From NCBI GenBank assembly GCA_964371695.1, contig CAYJOG010000075.1, forward strand, positions 2,726 to 9,378: a stretch of 6,653 bases of DNA, given 5' to 3'. The notes under the pieces are model-generated. The model ran no database searches, was not told the DNA's origin, and worked only from the letters and a program-made list of their open reading frames with translations. A program made the position numbers and the translations under genes. This DNA is from CAYJOG01 sp964371695 [NCBI: uncultured bacterium] (lineage in GTDB: Bacteria; CAYJOG01). Of the stretch, positions 1 through 6,105 are shown in pieces. Each line of letters begins with the position of its first letter. Within the stretch, counting starts at the first letter, position 1.

Positions 1-2832
1 CGTGGGTGTGTTGCCGCTGGAAAGGCGCAACACGGTGAGGGGAACGGGCAGTTTGTTCCCGGCGGTGTCCCTGGCCGTGACCGTGAACTGGTTCAGCCCC
101 TCGGCCACCGGCAGAGAAAGATTGGCCTGCCCCCCCACCACGGCGAACAACAATCCCCCCGCCTCCACCTGTGTCGCACCCTCGGCAAAAACCGTGAGTG
201 GCAGGGGACTGTTGCGGGTGGTGAGCGCCTGGGGCAGGGGCTGGGTAAACGTGGGGGCGGTGGTGTCCAGCGTCACCTGCCGGGTGATGAGCGTGACGTT
301 GCCTGCCGCATCATGGGCCGCCACCGAAATCGTGTTGGGGCCTTCCGCCAGGGTTTTGCTCAGGCTGAACTGACCGCCCGACAGGCTGGCCACCACCCCC
401 CCCACTGTCACCAGAGACGCATCGGTGAGGCCCGACACCACCAGCGCAGCCTGATTGGTGGTCATGTCCGTGGCGGGTGTGTTCAGCACCAGCATGGGGG
501 GCGTGTTGTCTTTGATCACCGTGAGCGGCAACGTGGCGACGTTGCCCGCTTTATCCGTGGCGATCACATCCAGCACATTGCCGCCCGCCACCAGCGTGGC
601 GGTGTAGAGGAACTGCCCCGCCGCCAGCGTGGCGGGCGCGCCGCCCACCGTGAGGGAAAGCAGGTTGTCCTCCTGCACCGTGCCGCTCACCAGAACGGTG
701 TCGTTGCGCGTGGCGGCGGGCACGGTCCCCAGGGTGAGCACCGGGGGGTCGGGGTCCACGATAAACGTCCAGTCTTCAAAGGTTTCGTTGCCCCATTCGT
801 CGCGCACCGTCAGTTCGGCCCGGCTCTGGCCCTTGGGCAGGGGGCCGCCGGGCGCGCAGGTGAGCAGATCGCCGGTTTGCAGCAGCGGCCCGCAACTCTC
901 GCCATTCACCAGCAACACCGAGGCAGAAAAATCCACGGCGCTGAAGGCGTCCGTCACCCTGGCCCCCACGGTGGTCGAAAGCGACGCGGCAAATCCCCCC
1001 AGGGGTGGATAAAACGTGGGCAGCGCCGGACCCTGATTGTCCCAGGCCACGGCCACGGTCTGCTGGGTGGTATTGCCCACCGGGTCTGTGAGCTGCACCG
1101 AAAGCTGGTTGCCACCGGGGGCCAGCGTGACGGGGTGGGTGAACGCCCCCGGCAGCGAGGTGACCGGCACACCGTTGATGCTGAGGCTCACACCGTTGGT
1201 GTCGCTGAGTGAACCGGCCAGGATGAGGCCGCTTTCTCCCACCACGGCGGGCACGGGGTTCAGGGTCAGTTCGGGGGCCGTGCTGTCCAGCGTGAAAAAC
1301 ACGTCCTGGGTGGTGGTGTTGCCGGTGCGGTCCTTGAGCGTGGCGCGCAACTGATACAACCCGTCGCTGGCTGGCCCTGCCGGGATGGGCGTGCCCAGCG
1401 TGAGGCGCAGCACACCACCGAACTGGCCCAGCACCGAGCCGCTCAGGGGCGCTCCCTCCCGCAACAGACTCAGGGAACTGGTCCCCAGGTCCACACCGCT
1501 GCGGTCGTCCTGGGCGCTCAGCACATACACACTGCGCTCCTTGCTCAGGGAGTTGTTCACCGGCAGCGACGAAACAAACGTGGGGGGCAGGCTGTCCTGC
1601 ATCAGCAGGTTCAGGGCCGCGAGCGCGTCCAGGCGTCCATAACCATAATTGTTGTCCACACCCGCCTCGCCCAGGTCCACGGCGCCCTGTTTGAGAATCG
1701 TCATCAGGGTGTCCACCGGCAGGCTGGGGTTGAGCGAGCGCAGCAGCGCCGCCACCGCCGCCACCAGGGGCGCGGCAAAACTGGTGCCCTGGCGGTGAAT
1801 CACCTGACCGCTCATGTCAATGCCCGCAATCTCCACACCGGGGGCCATCAGGTCCAGCGCCGGGCCACGGTTGGACCACACCACACGCTGGGTGGAATCA
1901 CTCAACGCCCCCACCGCCAGCACCTCGTCATAGGCGGCGGGATACTCCACCGCCAGAGGGTTGCCGTTGGCGTCTCCATTGCCCGCGCTGGCGACCAGCA
2001 CCACGCCGCTGGCCTTGGCGTTCTGCACGGCTTCTTCCAGCGCGGTGTCGGGCAGCAGTTGACCCAGGCTCATGTTGATGACCCTGGCCCCCCGACCCAC
2101 GGCATAGGCCAGACCGGCGATGATGTCCTCGGCGCTGCCCGCGCCGTTGCTGCCCAGCACCTTCACCGGCAGCAGCTTCACACCCGGCCCCGCGCCGCTC
2201 CCCCCCGCTGCGCCCGCCACACCCACACCGTTGTTGCGCAGGGCGGCCGCCACACCGGCCACGAAGGTGCCGTGGCCGTCGTCGTCGGTGGGGTCGTTGT
2301 CGTTGCTTACAAAGTCCCAGCCCACAAAATCATCCACCCGGCCGTTGTTGTCGTCGTCCACGCCGTTACTGGCCGACTCCGCCGCATTCAGCGCCAGCAC
2401 ACCCGCAAAATCCTGAAGGTTCAGATTCAGACCCGTGTCCAGCACCGCCACCACCACGTCGCTCGCGCCGGTGGTGGTGTCCCACAGGGCGGGCAGGTTC
2501 ACGGCGGGCAGCGCCCACTGATCGGCATAGGACGGGTCGTTAGGAACAGCATGGGCGCGATAGATGTAATTGGGCTGCGCCACTTCCACGCCGCTGGTCT
2601 GACGCAGGCGGGCCAGGGCCTGATCCATGGTTTCGCCGGGTTCTGGCAACACCTTGACCCAGCGGGGCAGCGCGTCTGCCTTCAGACGCCTGGCCGAGGC
2701 CCCCAACGAAGACGCCGCCCGCCCCGGCCTGAGACGCACCAGGATTTCACCGGTGTTCCCGGCCAGTTCCGCCGCCCGTGCGCCACCCAACCCCAGCAAA
2801 CCAAAAAGGCAGCAACAAACCCCCACCTTCAT
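1..2832 (-). CDS. Secreted subtilisin-family (S8) serine protease with tandem Ig-like domains, 3' end missing
   Basis: The frame is open for 944 codons from the ATG at 2832 to the left edge with no stop, so the C-terminus is missing. Residues 1-20 look like a Sec signal peptide: Lys2, a hydrophobic core, then ARA before Ala21. Residues about 22-95 resemble an S8 propeptide. The catalytic domain spans about 105-410 and has all key residues: Asp132 in VAVLDTG, His187 in DDGHGT, oxyanion Asn285 in ASAGN and nucleophile Ser351 in GTSFAAP. An Asp/Asn-rich loop at 156-169 (NGVDDDNNGRVDD) is typical of thermitase/fervidolysin-like members and probably binds calcium. From about residue 415 Ig-like repeats follow. 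The protein probably hydrolyses peptides outside the cytoplasm; its substrate is unknown. No clear Shine-Dalgarno precedes the ATG, and in-frame GTG codons at 2841 and 2853 are alternative starts. The plus-strand open frames opposite it are GC-rich shadows. The protease call is firm; the physiological role is not visible. Confidence 0.93.
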   Translation of the reverse strand, partial: MKVGVCCCLFGLLGLGGARAAELAGNTGEILVRLRPGRAASSLGASARRLKADALPRWVKVLPEPGETMDQALARLRQTSGVEVAQPNYIYRAHAVPNDPSYADQWALPAVNLPALWDTTTGASDVVVAVLDTGLNLNLQDFAGVLALNAAESASNGVDDDNNGRVDDFVGWDFVSNDNDPTDDDGHGTFVAGVAAALRNNGVGVAGAAGGSGAGPGVKLLPVKVLGSNGAGSAEDIIAGLAYAVGRGARVINMSLGQLLPDTALEEAVQNAKASGVVLVASAGNGDANGNPLAVEYPAAYDEVLAVGALSDSTQRVVWSNRGPALDLMAPGVEIAGIDMSGQVIHRQGTSFAAPLVAAVAALLRSLNPSLPVDTLMTILKQGAVDLGEAGVDNNYGYGRLDALAALNLLMQDSLPPTFVSSLPVNNSLSKERSVYVLSAQDDRSGVDLGTSSLSLLREGAPLSGSVLGQFGGVLRLTLGTPIPAGPASDGLYQLRATLKDRTGNTTTQDVFFTLDSTAPELTLNPVPAVVGESGLILAGSLSDTNGVSLSINGVPVTSLPGAFTHPVTLAPGGNQLSVQLTDPVGNTTQQTVAVAWDNQGPALPTFYPPLGGFAASLSTTVGARVTDAFSAVDFSASVLLVNGESCGPLLQTGDLLTCAPGGPLPKGQSRAELTVRDEWGNETFEDWTFIVDPDPPVLTLGTVPAATRNDTVLVSGTVQEDNLLSLTVGGAPATLAAGQFLYTATLVAGGNVLDVIATDKAGNVATLPLTVIKDNTPPMLVLNTPATDMTTNQAALVVSGLTDASLVTVGGVVASLSGGQFSLSKTLAEGPNTISVAAHDAAGNVTLITRQVTLDTTAPTFTQPLPQALTTRNSPLPLTVFAEGATQVEAGGLLFAVVGGQANLSLPVAEGLNQFTVTARDTAGNKLPVPLTVLRLSSGNTPT
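19..1590 (-). repeat. Six tandem Ig-like (Big-type) domains encoded in the protease gene
   Basis: Protein-level repeats of about 81-95 residues follow the catalytic domain. Each ends in a D-x-x-G-N motif, at Asp501, Asp583, Asp678, Asp760, Asp841 and Asp922, giving spacings of 82, 95, 82, 81 and 81 residues. After the motif comes a beta-strand, then usually a linker of the type D-x-x-x-P (DSTAP, DPDPP, DNTPP, DTTAP) that opens the next domain. This is typical of bacterial Ig-like folds on secreted or surface proteins, where they act as spacers or binding modules. The third unit, about residues 601-694, is longer. It carries Cys647 and Cys659, the only cysteines outside the signal peptide. More repeats may lie beyond the left edge. 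Confidence 0.8.
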
Positions 2833-2862
2833 CAGGCGCACAGGCGAGACCACGTTGTCTTT

Positions 2863-2868
2863 ATTATA
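2863..2868 (-). promoter_or_regulatory. Possible -10 box (TATAAT) for the protease gene
   Basis: A perfect TATAAT on the minus strand lies about 30 bp upstream of the protease ATG, within a short AT-rich patch in otherwise GC-rich DNA. It would give a leader of only about 24 nt. I see no good TTGACA-like -35 box at 16-18 bp spacing, so this rests on the -10 alone. Confidence 0.3.
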
Positions 2869-2895
2869 AGGACAAGGGCGGCAAAGCCAGTTCTT

Positions 2896-2961
2896 GCCCT
2901 CTCCCTCAGGGAGAGGGCAGCCGAAGGTTGAACAAAGTGAACCCTGAGGCGGGTGAGGGGG
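2896..2961 (+). repeat. REP-like palindromic element, copy 1
   Basis: The element begins with a 23-bp near-perfect palindrome (2896-2918): two 11-bp arms, GCCCTCTCCCT and AGGGAGAGGGC, around one central base. A 43-bp tail follows, ending in GCGGGTGAGGGGG (2949-2961). The centre of the tail holds a weak hairpin, GGTT paired with AACC. Elements with this CCCTCTCCCT arm and a GGGTGAGGG tail are dispersed intergenic repeats in many proteobacterial genomes; that family link is from general knowledge. It sits upstream of both flanking genes, so it cannot be the terminator of either. Confidence 0.75.
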
Positions 2962-3008
2962 AGCGAAATAAAATGGACAAAATCAAAAGTTTTGGCCTTC
3001 TGCCTTTA

Positions 3009-3074
3009 CCCCCTCACCCGCCAGCGGCCTTGCTCCGCTTGGCCGCTGTCTGCCCTCTCCCTCAGGGAGAGGGC
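3009..3074 (-). repeat. REP-like palindromic element, copy 2 (inverted relative to copy 1)
   Basis: Read on the minus strand, this copy has the same plan and the same 66-bp length as copy 1. It has a 23-bp palindrome (3052-3074), a 43-bp tail and an identical terminal GCGGGTGAGGGGG (3009-3021). The middle of the tail differs in sequence but forms a stronger hairpin: AGCGGCC and GGCCGCT, a perfect 7-bp stem around an 11-nt loop. The two copies face each other in inverted orientation, like the paired units of BIME-type elements, and the whole segment 2896-3074 could fold as one large structure. Confidence 0.75.
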
Positions 3075-3152
3075 ATTGCCTGCCTAAAATACCTTCATTC
3101 AAAAGTGACTGGCTGAGCCGGTTCAACAATTCCATCAGGTCTGACCATTGCC

Positions 3153-4499
3153 ATGACCAGTGCCGCCTTTCACACCACACTCGTGGCCCGCGCCACCGCC
3201 CCCGGAAGGGGGGCCGTGGCCATGGTGCGCCTGTCGGGGCCCCAGGCGGCGGACATCGCCCGCGCCATGACGGGCGGCAGGCCCCTGGCCGCCCCCCGGG
3301 TCCTGTCCCGCGTGCGAATAACCGACGATGGCCGCACGCTGGACGAGAGCCTGTGGGTCTACTTCAAAGCCCCCGCCAGTTTCACCGGCGAGGACGTGGT
3401 GGAGTTTCACCTGCACGGCAATCCGCTGTTGGCCGAGGCGGTGGTGGCCTTGGCCATCCGCCATGGGGCGGTGGCCGCCAAACCGGGTGAGTTCACCCGC
3501 CGGGCCGTGGCCCTGGGCAAACTTTCGCTCACACAGGCCGAGGGGCTGGCGGCCCTGATTGACGCCCCTGGCCCGGCGGCCATGCAACAGGCCGTGGCCC
3601 AGTTAAGGGGCGCGCTGAGCGAGCGGTTTTCAGCGCTGGAAAACAGTCTGCTGGGCCTGCTGGCGGCCTATGAAGCCGCGCAGGATTATCCCGAAGAAGG
3701 TGTGGAAAGCCTGTCGCAGCCCGTGGGGCTGGCGCAACTGGAACCCCTTCTCACACAAATACGCGGCCTGCTGGCCACACACCCGGCACATCAGGCGCTG
3801 CACCGCCTGCCCCCGGTGGCGCTGGTGGGCAGACCCAACGCGGGCAAGAGCAGCCTCTTCAACCGCCTGCTGGGCAGCGAGCGCGCCATCATCAGCCCCA
3901 CCCCCGGCACCACGCGGGACGTACTCACCGCCACCCTGAACATCGGCGGCAGTCTGGTGGAACTGCGGGACACCGCCGGTCTGCGCCAAAGCACCGACAC
4001 CATTGAGCAGGAGGGCATCCGCCGCGCCCTTGAGACAGCCCGCACCGCCGAGTTGTGCCTGCTGCTGCTGGACCTGAGCCTGACCGCCGAAGAACATCAG
4101 AAAGACCAGCGGCTGCTGAAAGAAGCCGGTGTGGAAAACCTGCTGCTGGTGGGCAACAAAATGGACCTGTGCCCCACCCTGCCGCCGGGGCTGGACGCCG
4201 CCATCAGTTGCAAAACCGCCGAAGGACTGGAGCCGCTGCTGCTCATGCTGGCAGGCCGCCTGCAACCCCGCGAGGCCCCCGCCGGTGAAGTGGCCGTGAA
4301 CCAGCGCCATGCGCAGAATCTGCAAAACGCCCTGGACTCGCTGGAACAGGCCCGCGCCCTGCTGGCCCGGCAGGCCCCCGGCGAGGTGGTGGCCGACTGG
4401 CTGTGGGCCGCCCTGCGGGAGATCCAGATGGTGGAAGGCGAAAACGTGACCGAAAAAATGCTCGACGAAATGTTCAGCCGGTTTTGTTTGGGGAAATGA
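3153..4499 (+). CDS. mnmE: tRNA uridine-5-carboxymethylaminomethyl(34) synthesis GTPase MnmE (TrmE)
   Basis: This 448-residue protein has the normal length and architecture of MnmE. The family works with MnmG to install the (carboxymethyl)aminomethyl group on wobble U34 of certain tRNAs, using a tetrahydrofolate one-carbon unit, in the cytoplasm. Residues 1 to about 118 form the folate-binding domain, starting with the typical ARATAPGRGAVAMVRLSGP. A helical domain surrounds an inserted G domain at about 218-370. The G motifs are P-loop GRPNAGKSS (226-234), G2 TTRD (253-256), G3 DTAG (273-276), G4 NKMD (335-338) and G5 SCKT (352-355). Glu285 aligns with the catalytic glutamate after switch II (E. 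coli Glu282). The C-terminus is FCLGK, with the essential Cys445; the common form is CIGK. A weak AGG at 3137-3139 precedes the ATG. The gene is not beside rnpA/yidC as in many gammaproteobacteria. Its last 26 bp overlap the convergent MNT gene. Confidence 0.97.
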   Translation: MTSAAFHTTLVARATAPGRGAVAMVRLSGPQAADIARAMTGGRPLAAPRVLSRVRITDDGRTLDESLWVYFKAPASFTGEDVVEFHLHGNPLLAEAVVALAIRHGAVAAKPGEFTRRAVALGKLSLTQAEGLAALIDAPGPAAMQQAVAQLRGALSERFSALENSLLGLLAAYEAAQDYPEEGVESLSQPVGLAQLEPLLTQIRGLLATHPAHQALHRLPPVALVGRPNAGKSSLFNRLLGSERAIISPTPGTTRDVLTATLNIGGSLVELRDTAGLRQSTDTIEQEGIRRALETARTAELCLLLLDLSLTAEEHQKDQRLLKEAGVENLLLVGNKMDLCPTLPPGLDAAISCKTAEGLEPLLLMLAGRLQPREAPAGEVAVNQRHAQNLQNALDSLEQARALLARQAPGEVVADWLWAALREIQMVEGENVTEKMLDEMFSRFCLGK

Positions 4500-4791
4500 G
4501 CAGCGCACCCTCGGTGATGATTTTCCTGAAAGTCGCGCTCGTGTCCGCCCAGTCCACCACGTCCACCTTATAGGGCAGGTCCGACTCGCTGAAGTCGTCC
4601 TTCAGCGCCGCCAGCAGGCCGGGGGCAAGCGGAGTCTCTCCCATCACGCACAGGTCCAGATCAGAAAACGGCTTGGCCGCCCCCCCGGCCCGTGAGCCGA
4701 AACACACCACCTCCCGCTCTGGCACATGCCGCCCAAGAATCTCCAGCACCATTTCCAGCTCGGTGGGAGAAATCACCAGCGCCGACTTCAT
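4474..4791 (-). CDS. MNT-family nucleotidyltransferase, antitoxin of a HEPN/MNT pair
   Basis: A 105-residue minimal nucleotidyltransferase of the MntA/HI0073 type. The signature GSRAGGAAKPFSDLD (residues 32-46) is an exact GS-x10-DxD, with metal ligands Asp44 and Asp46. A third acidic residue is expected at Asp77 in YKVDVVDW. In characterised HepT-MntA pairs this enzyme transfers AMP units from ATP to a tyrosine of the HEPN partner and so neutralises its RNase. That role is inferred here from the motifs and the pairing. Its ATG overlaps the HEPN stop codon (ATGA, 4788-4791), which suggests translational coupling. The 3' end runs 26 bp into mnmE on the opposite strand, and the last residues (about 99-105) look like an extension beyond the usual family end. 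It could instead belong to a housekeeping subgroup with unknown substrates, as for the Haemophilus pair. Confidence 0.9.
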   Translation of the reverse strand: MKSALVISPTELEMVLEILGRHVPEREVVCFGSRAGGAAKPFSDLDLCVMGETPLAPGLLAALKDDFSESDLPYKVDVVDWADTSATFRKIITEGALLISPNKTG

Positions 4792-5210
4792 GACGGGTTT
4801 CTCGCCCGCAACGCGCTCAACAAGGCCCTGGCGTCGGGCAGAAATTCCTGGGCGGCGTCATAAACGGTCTGGGCGGTGTCTTCGCGGTAGACATGGGAGC
4901 TGCGGTTGCGCTGCTCCCGATAGGTGAACCAGCGGAGAGGTTCACCCACCAGACCCCGTTCGGCTCCTTCGCGGATCAGTTCCCTGAAAGACATGGCGTC
5001 CACGGCCTCGGGGCTGGGACTGTCGGACTCAATCTGCCGTTTGAGCATTTTCCAGGCCAGTTCATAGGTGAACTCGAAACACTGAATCACCGAATTGCGG
5101 AACTGCTGGAACAACGCAGCGTCTTGCCGGGCCTGATCTGAAACAGCAAAAGTCAGGGCTGTTTCCAGTTGGCCAAGGGCGTTTTCAAGCGGTGTCAGAT
5201 CCAGCGGCAA
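4788..5210 (-). CDS. HEPN-domain protein (HI0074-like), partner of the MNT nucleotidyltransferase
   Basis: An all-helical protein of 140 residues from the chosen start. It matches the nucleotidyltransferase substrate-binding (HI0074-like) branch of the HEPN superfamily, with helices such as FEFTYELAWKMLKRQIE. Near the C-terminus is RNRSSHVY (Arg101, His106, Tyr108), an exact R-x4-H-x-Y. In studied HepT toxins Arg and His form the RNase site and the Tyr is the AMPylation target. I infer that this is the toxin of the pair. I chose the TTG at 5208-5210 because AAAGGAG (5217-5223) lies 6 nt upstream and family members begin with a similar LDLTPLENAL segment. The frame continues to another TTG at 5258, but that start overlaps the upstream gene and has no visible ribosome-binding site. 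Composition is GC-rich, like the chromosome and unlike the gene upstream. Confidence 0.88.
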   Translation of the reverse strand: MPLDLTPLENALGQLETALTFAVSDQARQDAALFQQFRNSVIQCFEFTYELAWKMLKRQIESDSPSPEAVDAMSFRELIREGAERGLVGEPLRWFTYREQRNRSSHVYREDTAQTVYDAAQEFLPDARALLSALRARNPS

Positions 5211-5216
5211 GGGGTT

Positions 5217-5223
5217 CTCCTTT
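5217..5223 (-). promoter_or_regulatory. Ribosome-binding site of the HEPN gene
   Basis: AAAGGAG on the minus strand, 6 nt before the TTG at 5210. It decides the start of the HEPN gene. It overlaps the TAA stop of the upstream cyclase-like gene (5222-5224), so ribosomes finishing that gene end on this site. Confidence 0.7.
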
Positions 5224-6076
5224 AATGTTTTTTGGATCTTTTTAAAAACCACTGCCAATGCTCTTTTACGAAAAAGTCGAAGAATTCAAGTGTGTTGTCA
5301 TATTTGGGCTCATCTTTTTTAGACAGGCATTTTTCAGCCTTAAGGCGAACAATACGATCTCTAGCTTCATCGATATTTCCTCGGAAATTATATATCAAAC
5401 CAATTGGCCACCCAAAAGCCCAAAACTCTTTTTTTGACCCATTGGATTGAGAAGATGGCTTGATGGGGCAATCATACTTTACCCAAACTGGAATGACTTT
5501 ATCCACACAATAGCGCCTGGAGTTTTTGTCTAGTCCCCAAAAATCCCCGTCACCCATGCTCATCACGACACCCATCCAATCCACCGCTTCATGGGTCTTA
5601 GCTGCCTGAGATATGGCCGGGCCAAGAATAGTATTCGTCGACTTGTCGACAACAAATTCCCCGGAGCCAAAAGCCCCCCGAAGCAAAACCCCCTTGTCCC
5701 AACCCAATGGAATCAGACCCACAAGGAGTCCCCCAACGGCAGAAACATAATCTTTTTTTTGCCGCACGGAAACATTATTGCCTATATTTTTCATCGGAAA
5801 TGTAAGGCAAATCGTATCTCCAAATGTTGAAAAATATCCGCCAAACATTACATTCGTAGAGCTTCTTTTTGGTTCCTTCCCCGTTTTTATAAATGTATTT
5901 TCATAACCCTTCTGAAGCCCGGCAAGCCCTCCAAAAATATAGTTTCTGGCATAAATAAAGTCCACACATTGTTGCGCCGAAAAGTCGCGCACACCCAAAG
6001 CATCAAGCAGCAATACACCACCCTGGAAAATCAGTGGATTAGAATTAATGGGGCTTTTCGGGAATACATCCAACAC
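5222..6076 (-). CDS. Divergent class III nucleotidyl cyclase-like protein of unknown function
   Basis: A protein of 284 residues from the preferred GTG at 6076, or 295 from the GTG at 6109 (numbering below uses 295). I know no named family. The order of motifs resembles class III nucleotidyl cyclases: a first strand with an acidic residue, GGVLLLDALGVRDFS (Asp36); a hairpin STFGDTICLTF with Asp98 where the second metal ligand lies; LLRGAFGSGEF (142-152), like the cyclase R-x-G-x-x-x-G-E strand; and GPAISQAAKTHEAVDWMGVV (163-182), like the G-P-A-hydrophobic-x-x-A helix. The tail (about 225-295) is Lys-rich and aromatic. No signal peptide or membrane segment is evident. Known relatives of this shape are mostly uncharacterised, and whether this one makes a cyclic nucleotide cannot be told. 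GAGGAGG at 6085-6091 favours the GTG at 6076 (8 nt) or TTG at 6079 (5 nt); the GTG at 6109 would overlap the moxR stop as GTGA. The gene is clearly AT-richer than its neighbours, which suggests transfer. Confidence 0.7.
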   Translation of the reverse strand: MLDVFPKSPINSNPLIFQGGVLLLDALGVRDFSAQQCVDFIYARNYIFGGLAGLQKGYENTFIKTGKEPKRSSTNVMFGGYFSTFGDTICLTFPMKNIGNNVSVRQKKDYVSAVGGLLVGLIPLGWDKGVLLRGAFGSGEFVVDKSTNTILGPAISQAAKTHEAVDWMGVVMSMGDGDFWGLDKNSRRYCVDKVIPVWVKYDCPIKPSSQSNGSKKEFWAFGWPIGLIYNFRGNIDEARDRIVRLKAEKCLSKKDEPKYDNTLEFFDFFVKEHWQWFLKRSKKH

Positions 6077-6084
6077 CAAACCAT

Positions 6085-6091
6085 CCTCCTC
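6085..6091 (-). promoter_or_regulatory. Ribosome-binding site of the cyclase-like gene
   Basis: GAGGAGG on the minus strand, inside a purine run (AAAAGAGGAGG, 6085-6095). It is 8 nt before an in-frame GTG (6076) and 5 nt before an in-frame TTG (6079). This is the strongest Shine-Dalgarno match near the gene and the reason for preferring the shorter protein. The ATG directly after it is out of frame and leads to a stop within about 20 codons. Confidence 0.55.
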
Positions 6092-6105
6092 TTTTGAGAC
6101 TCTGC

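Larger units (their letters stand above)
2833..3152. other. Intergenic region between the divergent protease and mnmE genes
   Basis: No convincing gene lies here. Short open frames cross it, but they run through the palindromic repeats and look like no known protein. The region holds two inverted REP-like elements, 2896-2961 and 3009-3074, separated by a 47-bp AT-rich spacer. It must also contain the promoters for both flanking genes. A TAAAAT at 3085-3090 on the plus strand is a weak -10 candidate for mnmE, without a matching -35 box. Confidence 0.7.

Noticed and set aside
2809-2817. Cys6-Cys8 in the protease signal peptide as a lipoprotein lipobox
   Set aside because: The residues before the cysteines (KVGV) do not fit the lipobox, which needs Gly, Ala or Ser just before the Cys, and the hydrophobic core follows the cysteines instead of preceding them. 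A normal cleavage at ARA-Ala fits better.
313-2931. Long plus-strand open frames (for example 313-1212 and 1795-2931)
   Set aside because: They lie opposite the protease gene and are rich in His, Arg, Gly and Gln, as expected for the antisense of GC-rich coding DNA. The minus-strand frame has a complete catalytic motif set.
2896-3074. A CRISPR array or rho-independent terminators at the inverted palindromes
   Set aside because: There are only two copies, in opposite orientation and without regular spacers. Both flanking genes point away from the site, and no T-run follows a hairpin in a suitable place.
3630-4508. Long minus-strand open frame across mnmE
   Set aside because: It is antisense of a certain mnmE gene, with low-complexity Gln/Gly/His-rich sequence and no recognisable motif.
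5637-5650. Tandem GTCGAC palindromes separated by two bases
   Set aside because: They lie within the conserved GEFVVDKSTN coding part of the cyclase-like gene, and I see no other copy in the window. They are best read as chance in coding sequence.
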